64,000 nt of DNA from Mucilaginibacter sp. PAMB04168 (GTDB lineage Bacteria; Bacteroidota; Bacteroidia; Sphingobacteriales; Sphingobacteriaceae), in contig NZ_CP155079.2 in assembly GCF_039634365.2 (NCBI RefSeq), forward strand, positions 2,418,001 through 2,482,000. The letters run 5' to 3'. Positions 27,682 to 36,406 of this stretch are shown in pieces (positions within the stretch are counted from its first letter, which is position 1; every line of letters begins with the position of its first letter). Under the pieces are notes generated by a model. It was not told the DNA's origin, did not search any database, and saw only the letters and a program-made list of their open reading frames with translations. The position numbers and the translations under genes were made by a program.

Positions 27682-30672
27682 ATGTTCGGGTACAAAAGAC
27701 ATCTATTTTGTTCGCTTCTCTTATTAGTATCTACGCTTGGTTATAGTCAACGTTTGCGTGATACCTCCGTTGCACAACAGTGGGTGGATAAAAATTTCAA
27801 AAGCCTGTCCAGGAAACAGAAAATTGCGCAACTGATGGTTGTTCGTATGTCCGAAAAGAGGGGTAAGGACGTAGTGTTTTTCGACAAAGAAGTTGAATCT
27901 TATATAAAGAAATACAAAATAGGTTCTGTATGCCTTTTTCAGGGCAACTCCTTGCAGCAGGCTAAAGTTTTAAACCATTTGCAGCAGGTTTCCAAAGTTC
28001 CGTTATTGGTTTGCATCGACGGAGAAACGGGTGTAGGTATGCGATTTGGCGATATAAAGCCTTTTCCCGATCAGCTAACTATTGGCGCTACTAATGATGC
28101 GGCCATATCGTATCAAATTGGAAGAGCCATTGGCTTACAATGCAAAAATGCAGGTATTCAGGTTAACTATGCACCCGTTATAGATATCAATAACAATCCA
28201 AATAACCCTGTTATTAATTTTCGCTCATTCGGTCAGGATAAATACAAGGTATCGTTGTTCGGTAGCAGAATCATGAAAGGCATGCAAGATGCCGGAATCA
28301 TGGCTTGCGCCAAACATTTCCCGGGCCATGGCGATGTTGCAGTTGATTCGCATCTGGACTTGCCTATAATCACAAAATCGTTGGCACAGCTCGATTCCCT
28401 TGAGCTTTTTCCTTTCAAAACACTTATTAAAGATAAGGTTGGCAGCATGATGGTTGCTCACTTATATATTCCGGCAATTGATACCACGCGTAATAAAGCC
28501 ACTTCATTGTCTAAAAATAACGTAACTGGTTTACTGCGCGAGCAGTTTAAATTCAGTGGTATTACTTTTACGGATGCGCTCGAAATGAAGGGAGTAGCGA
28601 AGTTTTATCCGCAGGGCGAAGCGGCAGTACAATCTTTGATTGCAGGCAATGACATGCTGTGTTTACCCGGCGATATCAAGGGAAGTATTAAAAAAATTCG
28701 TAAAGCTATACGTAAAGATAAACTAAGTTGGGATGATATAAACGCAAGGGTGAAGAAAGTGCTACTGGCAAAATACAATCTTGGCCTTGACGCTTTACAG
28801 CCCATTGATACTCTTAATATCGCAGCAAGGCTGAATGCTGACGTTGATGAGCTTAAAAAGACTGTTTACAAAAATGCCATTACACTGGTTTGCCAAAATG
28901 ATAGCAATGTACTGCCATTAAAGCATTTGAATAAAATTGCATACGTAGGTATTGGCATTGAACAAGAAAATCACTTTGCGAAAAAATTACATGAGTTATA
29001 CAACGCCGATTGCTTTTATCTAGGATACAAAAGCGACAGTGTTAAAGCCAGTCAGCTTTTACAGCAAATAGGCGATAAGTATGATGGGATAGTAATTGGT
29101 ATGCATAAATATGCTAAATACCCAGCAAAAAATTTCGGTATAAGTAATGCGTCTGTTTCACTCATACAACAGTTGCAGCAAAAAGCTAATACGGTGAGCT
29201 TTGCATTCGGCAACCCCTACGCAATAGTCAATTTTGCGAATGCCAAAAACATAGTTGCCTGTTACGAAGATGATGATCTAATGCATGATGTAGCGCTCGA
29301 CTTGTTGGCCGGAAAAATCACACCCAAAGGGAAACTGCCAGTCACAGTAGGTAAGTATGCTTATGGCACAGGTATCAATACCAATTTTTATCTGCCTATT
29401 GTAAAGCCGGTTCTGGCTGGTTTGGATAGTGCGTCACTTTTAAAAATAGATACAATTGCAGCAAATGCAATTCAAAAAGGCGCCACACCTGGTTGTGTAG
29501 TTCTGGTGGCTAAAAACGGAAAGGTCGGTTTTTACAAAGCATACGGCCACTTGAGTTATGATGGTGCAGAAAAAACTACATTACAAACGGTTTATGACTT
29601 AGCGTCGGTAACCAAAATCAGCGCGACTAACGTTTCGGTAATGAAGTTGTATGAGGAGGGTAGGCTTGATATACAAAAAACTTTAGGCGACTACCTGCCT
29701 TGGGTGCGTGGAACTGATAAAGCCAATTTAAAGCTTTTTGACGTTTTGTTACACCAGGCAGGTCTAGTATCCTTTATTCCGTTCTATCGTGAAACTATCG
29801 ATGTGAAGACCGGTCAGCCAAAATTGGGCTTTTATAAAACTGAGCCAATCGGTAACTATACTACAAGGGTTGCAGATGAACTATATATGCGTAAGGACTG
29901 GGTTGACACCATTAAAGCTAAAATACTAAAAAGTAAACTTGGCCCGGCAAATAAGTATGTTTATAGCGATAATGACTTCATTTTTCTGGGTATGGTTGTT
30001 GAGCAAATTACAGGTTTAACGTTAGATGCGTACGTGCGTAAAACCTTCTATCTGCCGCTAGGAATGACAAGCACAACCTTTAAGCCCAGAGAGCATGAGC
30101 CGATTAACTTAATTGCACCAACTGAAAATGAGAAATTTTTCAGGTTGCAGCAGCTGCGTGGCGACGTGCATGACCCTGGAGCCGCTATGTTAGGTGGAGT
30201 TGCCGGCCATGCAGGTTTATTCAGTAACGCGTATGATCTTGCGCAGCTTTATCAATTACTGTTAAACGGAGGAGAGCTCAACGGTGTAAGATTGCTGAAA
30301 AAAGAAACGATAGACTATTTTACTGGCTATCACAGTAACATTAGCCGGCGTGGAATAGGGTTTGACAAACCAGAAAAAGATAATGCAACCAGTAAGTCAC
30401 CTTATCCATCACTAAGTACATCGCCACTAACGTTTGGGCATACGGGCTTTACCGGCATAGGTGTATGGGCCGATCCCAAGTATAATCTGCTATACATTTT
30501 TATGTCTAACCGGGTAAATCCTGATGGGGGCGATAATAACAAGTTGAGCTCACTGAGCGTTCGTGGCGATATCCAGGAAGTTATCTATAAGTCTATTATA
30601 AAAGAAAAAGACAAACGCTCGGCTACTATAGCTACCAGGCCGCTTGGTAAAAAACGTAAAAATTTAAAATAG
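27682..30672 (+). CDS. NagZ-like GH3 beta-N-acetylglucosaminidase fused to a serine hydrolase (beta-lactamase fold)
   Basis: Signal peptide ends near LGYSQ, so exported. Residues ~30-370 are GH3 of the NagZ kind: KHFPGHGDVAVDSH (His216, Asp222, His224 region supplies the NagZ Asp-His acid/base) and nucleophile Asp298 in FTDALEM. Residues ~395-560 form a GH3 C-terminal-like domain. Residues ~590-975 form a class-C beta-lactamase-like domain with SVTK (Ser642, Lys645), YSDN (Tyr761) and HTG (920-922). In Bacillus, separate NagZ and AmiE/YbbE enzymes remove GlcNAc and the peptide from muropeptides; this protein appears to join both. Upstream direct repeats and nearby murQ support a peptidoglycan-salvage role. 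Confidence 0.88.
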   Translation: MFGYKRHLFCSLLLLVSTLGYSQRLRDTSVAQQWVDKNFKSLSRKQKIAQLMVVRMSEKRGKDVVFFDKEVESYIKKYKIGSVCLFQGNSLQQAKVLNHLQQVSKVPLLVCIDGETGVGMRFGDIKPFPDQLTIGATNDAAISYQIGRAIGLQCKNAGIQVNYAPVIDINNNPNNPVINFRSFGQDKYKVSLFGSRIMKGMQDAGIMACAKHFPGHGDVAVDSHLDLPIITKSLAQLDSLELFPFKTLIKDKVGSMMVAHLYIPAIDTTRNKATSLSKNNVTGLLREQFKFSGITFTDALEMKGVAKFYPQGEAAVQSLIAGNDMLCLPGDIKGSIKKIRKAIRKDKLSWDDINARVKKVLLAKYNLGLDALQPIDTLNIAARLNADVDELKKTVYKNAITLVCQNDSNVLPLKHLNKIAYVGIGIEQENHFAKKLHELYNADCFYLGYKSDSVKASQLLQQIGDKYDGIVIGMHKYAKYPAKNFGISNASVSLIQQLQQKANTVSFAFGNPYAIVNFANAKNIVACYEDDDLMHDVALDLLAGKITPKGKLPVTVGKYAYGTGINTNFYLPIVKPVLAGLDSASLLKIDTIAANAIQKGATPGCVVLVAKNGKVGFYKAYGHLSYDGAEKTTLQTVYDLASVTKISATNVSVMKLYEEGRLDIQKTLGDYLPWVRGTDKANLKLFDVLLHQAGLVSFIPFYRETIDVKTGQPKLGFYKTEPIGNYTTRVADELYMRKDWVDTIKAKILKSKLGPANKYVYSDNDFIFLGMVVEQITGLTLDAYVRKTFYLPLGMTSTTFKPREHEPINLIAPTENEKFFRLQQLRGDVHDPGAAMLGGVAGHAGLFSNAYDLAQLYQLLLNGGELNGVRLLKKETIDYFTGYHSNISRRGIGFDKPEKDNATSKSPYPSLSTSPLTFGHTGFTGIGVWADPKYNLLYIFMSNRVNPDGGDNNKLSSLSVRGDIQEVIYKSIIKEKDKRSATIATRPLGKKRKNLK

Positions 30673-30681
30673 CAATCAAGG

Positions 30682-31425
30682 TTAAATTACTGACACTATA
30701 CTTGCATACTTCTCGATAAGAACACTCTGCGGATCCAGGTCGGTAAGCAGGTAATCAATTGCGCTTAAATTGCAAATTTTCATTTTTTGCATGGAATCAA
30801 GCTTTTCAGATATGCTTAATAGCGCTGTTTTGCTTGCAGAGTTAATCATTGCCTTTTTTACCTGCACTACCTCCCAATCTGAATCAGATATACCATGGGT
30901 GATAGATATGCCGTTGGTTCCTAGAAAACAGAGGTCTGCCTTAATTTCCGATAGTTGACTTATCACCTGCGATCCGGTGACTATATGGGAATTGGCGGCA
31001 AGTTGGCCAGCTAATAGGTTAACAGCAATGTTTGGATGTTCTGCCAATTCCAAACCTACTAAAGGGCTTATTGTAAAGATGGTACAGTGGATATTTTCTG
31101 GAAATATGCGAGCCAGCTCAATCATTGTTGTACCGCCACCAACCAACAGCACCATGCCGTCCTCAACTAATCCTACTGCTTTTCGGGCTATTTCTTTCTT
31201 GCCATCCTTGTTATAAATTTCGCGGCCCGAGAAGGGGTAGTGAAAAGACTTAGATAATGCGCCGCCATAAACCTTCACAATTTTGCCAAGTTCGGCTAAT
31301 TCGTTTAAGTCGCGTCTAATGGTATCCTCCGAAACATTAAGCTGAGCACTTAGGTCAGTCGACAATACTTTGTTGTGAATGTTTATCTGGCTTATTATAT
31401 GTTGCTGCCTTTCTTCTTTAAGCAT
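30682..31425 (-). CDS. DeoR/GlpR family transcriptional regulator
   Basis: 247 residues. N-terminal DeoR helix-turn-helix (~5-57) with LSTDLSAQLNVSEDTIRRDL, then the DeoR-C sensor domain (~75-235) with VLLVGGGTTMIELAR and a GTNGIS motif that binds phosphorylated sugars. Convergent with the NagZ-like fusion and divergent from murQ, it is the probable regulator of both; ten-base direct repeats of a tgc(a/g)tgttt core occur in front of murQ and of the fusion. Likely inducer is MurNAc-6-P or GlcNAc-6-P by inference from context. Confidence 0.9.
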   Translation of the reverse strand: MLKEERQQHIISQINIHNKVLSTDLSAQLNVSEDTIRRDLNELAELGKIVKVYGGALSKSFHYPFSGREIYNKDGKKEIARKAVGLVEDGMVLLVGGGTTMIELARIFPENIHCTIFTISPLVGLELAEHPNIAVNLLAGQLAANSHIVTGSQVISQLSEIKADLCFLGTNGISITHGISDSDWEVVQVKKAMINSASKTALLSISEKLDSMQKMKICNLSAIDYLLTDLDPQSVLIEKYASIVSVI

Positions 31426-31500
31426 AATTTATAAATGTATAAATTTATTCCAGCTTCATAGTATATCAGGCAAACTTCATTAAAAGTCTAATTTTGAGAC

Positions 31501-31582
31501 CATGTTTTTTATGCGTTTTCTTGCATGTTTGATTTTGAAATAATATATATTTGTGCATGTTGCTGCGTTTTTTCTCGTTTTA
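31501..31582. promoter_or_regulatory. Two clusters of 10-bp direct repeats around a murQ promoter
   Basis: Half-sites tgcgttttc (31512), tgcatgttt (31522), tgcatgttg (31554), tgcgttttt (31564) and ctcgtttta (31574) lie in two clusters with exact 10-base steps, and catgttttt at 31501 may be a sixth. Between the clusters TATATTTG (31546-31553) matches the Bacteroidota -7 element TAnnTTTG. Binding on the same DNA face around this promoter would allow repression of murQ and of the divergent deoR gene. Confidence 0.6.
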
Positions 31583-31621
31583 ATATAACAATGGCAACTC
31601 CTAAATAACATACTTCGCTAA

Positions 31622-32440
31622 ATGGAACCCACTACAGAACAGGTATCCCAATATACCGATCTTGATAAGATGTCAATCAACGATATCTTAGTTAACATTA
31701 ATAATGAAGACAAAACAGTGCCACTGGCAGTTGAAAAGTGCTTGGATAAGATTGGCGCTTTAGCTACCGCCGTGCTTGAAAAGATGAAAGCAGGTGGACG
31801 CTTGTTTTACATAGGCGCCGGTACAAGCGGACGCTTAGGAGTAGTCGATGCTTCGGAGTGCCCGCCCACGTTTGGCGTTTCGCACGATTGGGTAGTAGGC
31901 ATTATAGCCGGTGGAGACACTGCTATACGTAAAGCTGTTGAATTTGCAGAAGACGATGCTGAGCAGGCCTGGAAAGATTTACAGGAGTACAATATAACTG
32001 AAAATGACGTAATTGTTGGTATTGCAGCATCAGGCACTACCCCCTATGTATTAGGCGGTTTGAAAGCAGCGAACGAAAAGGGACTTATTACAGGATGTGT
32101 GGTGTGTAACAGCGGAAGCCCGATAGGCAAGGAAGCAAAGTACCCGGTGGAAGTTGTTGTTGGACCAGAATTTTTAACAGGCTCAACCAGAATGAAAGCA
32201 GGTACTGCTCAAAAGTTAGTTTTAAATATGCTTACCACATCCGTTATGATTGGTTTAGGCAAAGTTAAAGGTAACTTAATGGTTGATATGCAACTTACTA
32301 ATCACAAACTGTACAACCGTGGTGTGAACATGATTATGAAAGTGACCGGCAAAGACGAGCAAACAGCTACTGAGCTTTTAAAGCTACATGGTGGTATACG
32401 CCAGGCTATTCAGGCAGTGCAGGGCCAGTACACTGAATAA
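31622..32440 (+). CDS. murQ: N-acetylmuramic acid 6-phosphate etherase
   Basis: Cleaves the lactyl ether of MurNAc-6-P to give GlcNAc-6-P and D-lactate. SIS-fold protein with the signature IGAGTSGRLGVVDASECPPT, in which Glu79 corresponds to the proposed catalytic acid; GSTRMKAGTAQK is the second family block, and a C-terminal UBA-like helix set ends the protein. 272 residues, somewhat shorter than the ~300 of E. coli MurQ, mainly at the ends. First gene of an apparent operon with the second NagB-PIG-L fusion (65 bases on) and GH20 (46 bases further). Cytoplasmic. Confidence 0.96.
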   Translation: MEPTTEQVSQYTDLDKMSINDILVNINNEDKTVPLAVEKCLDKIGALATAVLEKMKAGGRLFYIGAGTSGRLGVVDASECPPTFGVSHDWVVGIIAGGDTAIRKAVEFAEDDAEQAWKDLQEYNITENDVIVGIAASGTTPYVLGGLKAANEKGLITGCVVCNSGSPIGKEAKYPVEVVVGPEFLTGSTRMKAGTAQKLVLNMLTTSVMIGLGKVKGNLMVDMQLTNHKLYNRGVNMIMKVTGKDEQTATELLKLHGGIRQAIQAVQGQYTE

Positions 32441-32505
32441 ATACAGCACCTCACAACTACAACACACTACAAACCTAACCTTATCACTTTATTCAACAAA
32501 CGCCC

Positions 32506-34425
32506 ATGGCAAGATTAAATCTACTGGAAGAAACGCGTTACGAAAAATTACCTGTAACCATTTATGACCATGCCGCAACTGCAAGTATAGCCGTTGCACA
32601 CCGTATAGCTAACTTAATAAAAGCTAAGCAAGCCAAAGGCGAATTAACAGTACTTGGCTTGGCCACAGGTGTAACACCCATTAAGGTTTACGCTGAACTG
32701 GTGCGTTTGCACCGTGAAGACGGATTGAGCTTTAAGGATGTAATTACGTTCAATTTGGACGAATACTATCCTATGCAGCCGCATGCCGAGCAAAGCTACG
32801 TCACATTTATGAATGAAAACCTGTTCAATCATATTGATATAGATCCGGTTAACATTCATATACCTAACGGTACGTTGCCTAAAGAGGATATAGCGGCGTT
32901 TTGTTTATACTATGAAAAGAAAATTACTGCTTTAGGAGGCATTGATTTACAATTGTTAGGTATCGGTCGTACCGGCCATATCGGCTTTAACGAACCCGGC
33001 TCGGCTCCCAACTCAGGGACACGGCTGGTAACGCTTGATGATTTAACAAGGCACGATGCTTCGCGCGATTTTGGTGGTAAGGAAAATGTTCCCACCAAAG
33101 CCATTACCATGGGCATTGGTACTATCTTTAAAGCCCGCGAAATTATATTAATGGCTTGGAATAAAAAGAAGGCGGCCATTATAAAAAAAGCTGTTGAAGG
33201 TTCAATTTCAGCAGAGGTGCCTGCAACTTACCTGCAATTATCTGAGCACGTAGAGTTTGTAGTAGATAAAGATGCTGCATCTGAATTAACACGATTTGAT
33301 ACACCGTGGCTGGTGAAAGATTGTGTTTGGGATGAACCAACAATTAAAAAGGCCGTAACTTGGTTGGCAAGCAGCCTGAATAAACCTATCCTAAAGTTAA
33401 CAGAAGAAGATTACAATAATCATGGCATGGCTCAACTTGCCACTGAAAGGGGGCCGGTATATAACATCAATATCCATATTTTTAACCAGGTGCAGCATAC
33501 CATTACAGGCTGGCCCGGTGGCAAGCCGAATGCAGATGATTCGCAACGGCCGGAACGGGCCGAGCCGGCTAAAAAGCGCGTTATCATTTTTTCGCCTCAC
33601 CCCGATGACGATGTGATTTCTATGGGTGGTACTTTTATTCGCCTGGCAGATCAAGGACATGATGTACATGTAGCTTATCAAACCTCAGGCAATACAGCTG
33701 TTTGGGATGATGATGCATTACGCTTTGTTGAATTTGCTATTGATTTTAATAAGTCGCAAAACACCGACGAGAATGTGCTACAGCAATTGTATTTAGGCAT
33801 GCGGGAGTTTGTTAAGCAAAAGCAGCCTAATCAGATAGACGCTCCCGAGATGTCAACGGTAAAAGGTCTTATCAGGAAAGGAGAGGCCCTGGCCGCCGCA
33901 CGTTTCGCCGGATTACCCGATGAGAATATTCATTTTATGGATCTTCCGTTTTATGACCGTTCAAAAAGGCATAAAGACAATAGTTACGAAGCCGACGTGC
34001 AGCAAACCATTGCGTTGCTGCAGGAAGTTAAACCCCATCAAATATTTGCAGCCGGAGACTTCGCCGATCCGCATGGTACACATAAAGTTTGCTTTGATAT
34101 ATTATTGCAAGCACTAAAGCGCCTTAAACAGGATGAAGAATGGGTTAATGACTGCTGGTTGTGGCTATATCGTGGCGCATGGCATGAATTTGCTATACAT
34201 GAAATAGAGATGGCTGTGCCACTTTCTCCTCAAGAGGTACTCAGAAAACGGCATGCCATATTTAAACATCAGTCACAAAAAGATGTTCCGGTATTTCCTG
34301 GAGATGATGCACGGGAATTTTGGGTTAGAGCTGAGGACCGTACCCGCGAAACCGCACAGTGCTATGATCAGTTAGGTTTGGCCGAGTATGAAGCCATTGA
34401 GGCTTTCGTAAGATGGCGAATTTAA
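32506..34425 (+). CDS. nagB: Glucosamine-6-phosphate deaminase fused to PIG-L/LmbE deacetylase domain (copy 2)
   Basis: Same 639-residue length and architecture as the copy at 20482-22401 and aligns with it without obvious gaps. NagB part: GLATGVTP, TFNLDEY, GIGRTGHIGFNEP (the position of E. coli Asp141 is again Thr). PIG-L part: SPHPDDDVISMGG and DPHGTH. It lies between murQ and GH20, so it should act on GlcNAc-6-P or GlcN-6-P made by MurQ and hexosaminidase. The two copies diverge at many synonymous positions yet share an identical 44-base block (32965-33008). Whether both copies have the same substrate is unknown. Confidence 0.9.
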   Translation: MARLNLLEETRYEKLPVTIYDHAATASIAVAHRIANLIKAKQAKGELTVLGLATGVTPIKVYAELVRLHREDGLSFKDVITFNLDEYYPMQPHAEQSYVTFMNENLFNHIDIDPVNIHIPNGTLPKEDIAAFCLYYEKKITALGGIDLQLLGIGRTGHIGFNEPGSAPNSGTRLVTLDDLTRHDASRDFGGKENVPTKAITMGIGTIFKAREIILMAWNKKKAAIIKKAVEGSISAEVPATYLQLSEHVEFVVDKDAASELTRFDTPWLVKDCVWDEPTIKKAVTWLASSLNKPILKLTEEDYNNHGMAQLATERGPVYNINIHIFNQVQHTITGWPGGKPNADDSQRPERAEPAKKRVIIFSPHPDDDVISMGGTFIRLADQGHDVHVAYQTSGNTAVWDDDALRFVEFAIDFNKSQNTDENVLQQLYLGMREFVKQKQPNQIDAPEMSTVKGLIRKGEALAAARFAGLPDENIHFMDLPFYDRSKRHKDNSYEADVQQTIALLQEVKPHQIFAAGDFADPHGTHKVCFDILLQALKRLKQDEEWVNDCWLWLYRGAWHEFAIHEIEMAVPLSPQEVLRKRHAIFKHQSQKDVPVFPGDDAREFWVRAEDRTRETAQCYDQLGLAEYEAIEAFVRWRI

Positions 34426-34471
34426 ATAAAAACTACGTTATCTTAGATGTCATCAACTTCACAGGTTTAGC

Positions 34472-36406
34472 ATGAAAAGAATAAGTCTCTTACTGATAGG
34501 TGTTTTGCATGTTCTCACATTAAACCGTGTAGCTGCCCAGCAAATAAGTATTGTACCGGCTCCGGCTTTAGTAACTTACAATAAGGGCCAATATGTGTTG
34601 CCTAAGGTGATTACTATCCAGGTAAACAATCTGTCTGATAGTGTAAGAAATGTTGCTAATCAATTGGGCGAAAAGCTAAAAAGATCAACAGGTCGGTCCT
34701 ATGTCGTTAAGAGCACGATGGCCTATCAACCGGGTTCAATCCGCTTGCTAATTAACAAAGCACCAACAGCAACATTAGGAACAGAGGGCTATCATTTAAG
34801 TGTTACCACTAAGGGGGTAACAATCACATCTAACAAATCTGCCGGGCTGTTTTACGGTTTCCAAACGCTTATTCAGCTTTTTCCTAAGGAGGTAGAGAGT
34901 GCAACTGCGAAAGCTAATGTAACGTGGAAGGTGCCGGCCGCGAGCATTACCGACTACCCCCGCTTCAAATGGCGAGGTATGATGTTTGACGTAGCCCGCC
35001 ACTTTTTTACCAAACAACAAGTAAAGCAGTTTATTGATAATATGGTGAAGTACAAGTTTAATGTACTTCACCTGCATCTTACCGATGATCAGGGATGGCG
35101 CTTGCAAATAAAGAGTTTGCCCAAATTAACTGAGGTAGGGGCTTGGCGTGCTGAACGTACTGGTCGTTGGGGAGAATTTTCAAAACCCACCCCTGATGAA
35201 CCTAAAACCTATGGCGGCTTTTATACGCAAGACGACATGCGCGAGATTATTAAGTATGCGGCAGATAGGTATGTAAATATTCTTCCGGAAATTGACATTC
35301 CGGGCCATAGCCTTGCTGCTGTAGCCTCGTACCCTGAATTGACATGTACACCGGGTACTTACCAGGTTAATGCTGGCGAGCGATTTATGATATGGAAGGG
35401 CGGAACTTTTTATGGGCTATTAGATAATACGATTTGCCCGGCTAATGAAAACGTGTATCCCTTTTTCGATAAAGTATTTACGGAGGTTGCCGCTTTATTT
35501 CCGTTCCCCTATATACATGTAGGTGGTGATGAATGCTACAAGGGCTTTTGGGAAAAGAGCGACGCATGCAAGCAACTGATGCAGCGCGAAAACCTAAAAA
35601 ATACAGAAGAACTACAAAGCTATTTCATTAAACGGATTGAGAAAATCGTATCGGCCAAAGGAAAAAAAGTAATGGGTTGGGACGAGATACTGCAAGGCGG
35701 TTTGGCACCTGGAGCTGCAGTAATGAGTTGGCGAGGCATGCAAGGTGGGGTAGAAGCAGCTAAGATGAACCATGAGGTTGTGATGACACCTAATACCTTC
35801 GCTTACCTCGATCTTTACCAAGGCGACCCAATGGCCGAACCTCCTACCTATTCGATGGTGAGATTACGCAAAGCCTACGAATTTGATCCACTGCCTGCAG
35901 GTGTTGATCCGCATTTCATTTTAGGTGGGCAGTGTAATTTATGGAGCGAACGCCTTTCAACGATGCGCCACGCCGAGTATATGTTATGGCCTCGCGCTTT
36001 TGCAATATCTGAGTCGGTATGGTCTTTACCAGCTAAAAAGAACTGGAATAACTTTGTAACCCGTATCGAACAACAATTTGAGCGCCTTGACGCTGCCGAA
36101 ACTAAATACTCGCTTAGCATGTACGATCCTTCGTTCACTGTGAGTAAAGACACAAGTAATAATATCAAAATCTCACTAAGTACCGAGGTTTCCGGATTAG
36201 ACATCTTTTATAGTTTTGATGAAACTAATCCTGATAGATTTTACCCTAAATATCAGTTGCCGCTCACCGTACCCAAAGATGCTGCGAACCTCAAAGTGAT
36301 TACCTATCGTAACAACAAACCAATGGGAAAGCTCATTAACATGCCTATAGCTGAGCTACGAAAACGGGCGGGTATTGTGGAGATAAAGCCAACGCCAACG
36401 CTTTAA
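34472..36406 (+). CDS. GH20 beta-N-acetylhexosaminidase
   Basis: Signal peptide (to ~22, AAQQIS). An N-terminal GH20b domain (~25-155) precedes the catalytic barrel with FDVARHFF (the substrate-binding Arg), HLHLTDDQGWR, and IHVGGDECY, where Asp353-Glu354 are the catalytic pair of the substrate-assisted mechanism. The C-terminal part (~560-644) resembles an FN3/CHB_HEX_C beta-sandwich. It removes terminal GlcNAc or GalNAc from chitooligosaccharides, glycans or muropeptides in the periplasm or outside. Last gene of the murQ operon, supplying GlcNAc to the pathway. Confidence 0.94.
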   Translation: MKRISLLLIGVLHVLTLNRVAAQQISIVPAPALVTYNKGQYVLPKVITIQVNNLSDSVRNVANQLGEKLKRSTGRSYVVKSTMAYQPGSIRLLINKAPTATLGTEGYHLSVTTKGVTITSNKSAGLFYGFQTLIQLFPKEVESATAKANVTWKVPAASITDYPRFKWRGMMFDVARHFFTKQQVKQFIDNMVKYKFNVLHLHLTDDQGWRLQIKSLPKLTEVGAWRAERTGRWGEFSKPTPDEPKTYGGFYTQDDMREIIKYAADRYVNILPEIDIPGHSLAAVASYPELTCTPGTYQVNAGERFMIWKGGTFYGLLDNTICPANENVYPFFDKVFTEVAALFPFPYIHVGGDECYKGFWEKSDACKQLMQRENLKNTEELQSYFIKRIEKIVSAKGKKVMGWDEILQGGLAPGAAVMSWRGMQGGVEAAKMNHEVVMTPNTFAYLDLYQGDPMAEPPTYSMVRLRKAYEFDPLPAGVDPHFILGGQCNLWSERLSTMRHAEYMLWPRAFAISESVWSLPAKKNWNNFVTRIEQQFERLDAAETKYSLSMYDPSFTVSKDTSNNIKISLSTEVSGLDIFYSFDETNPDRFYPKYQLPLTVPKDAANLKVITYRNNKPMGKLINMPIAELRKRAGIVEIKPTPTL

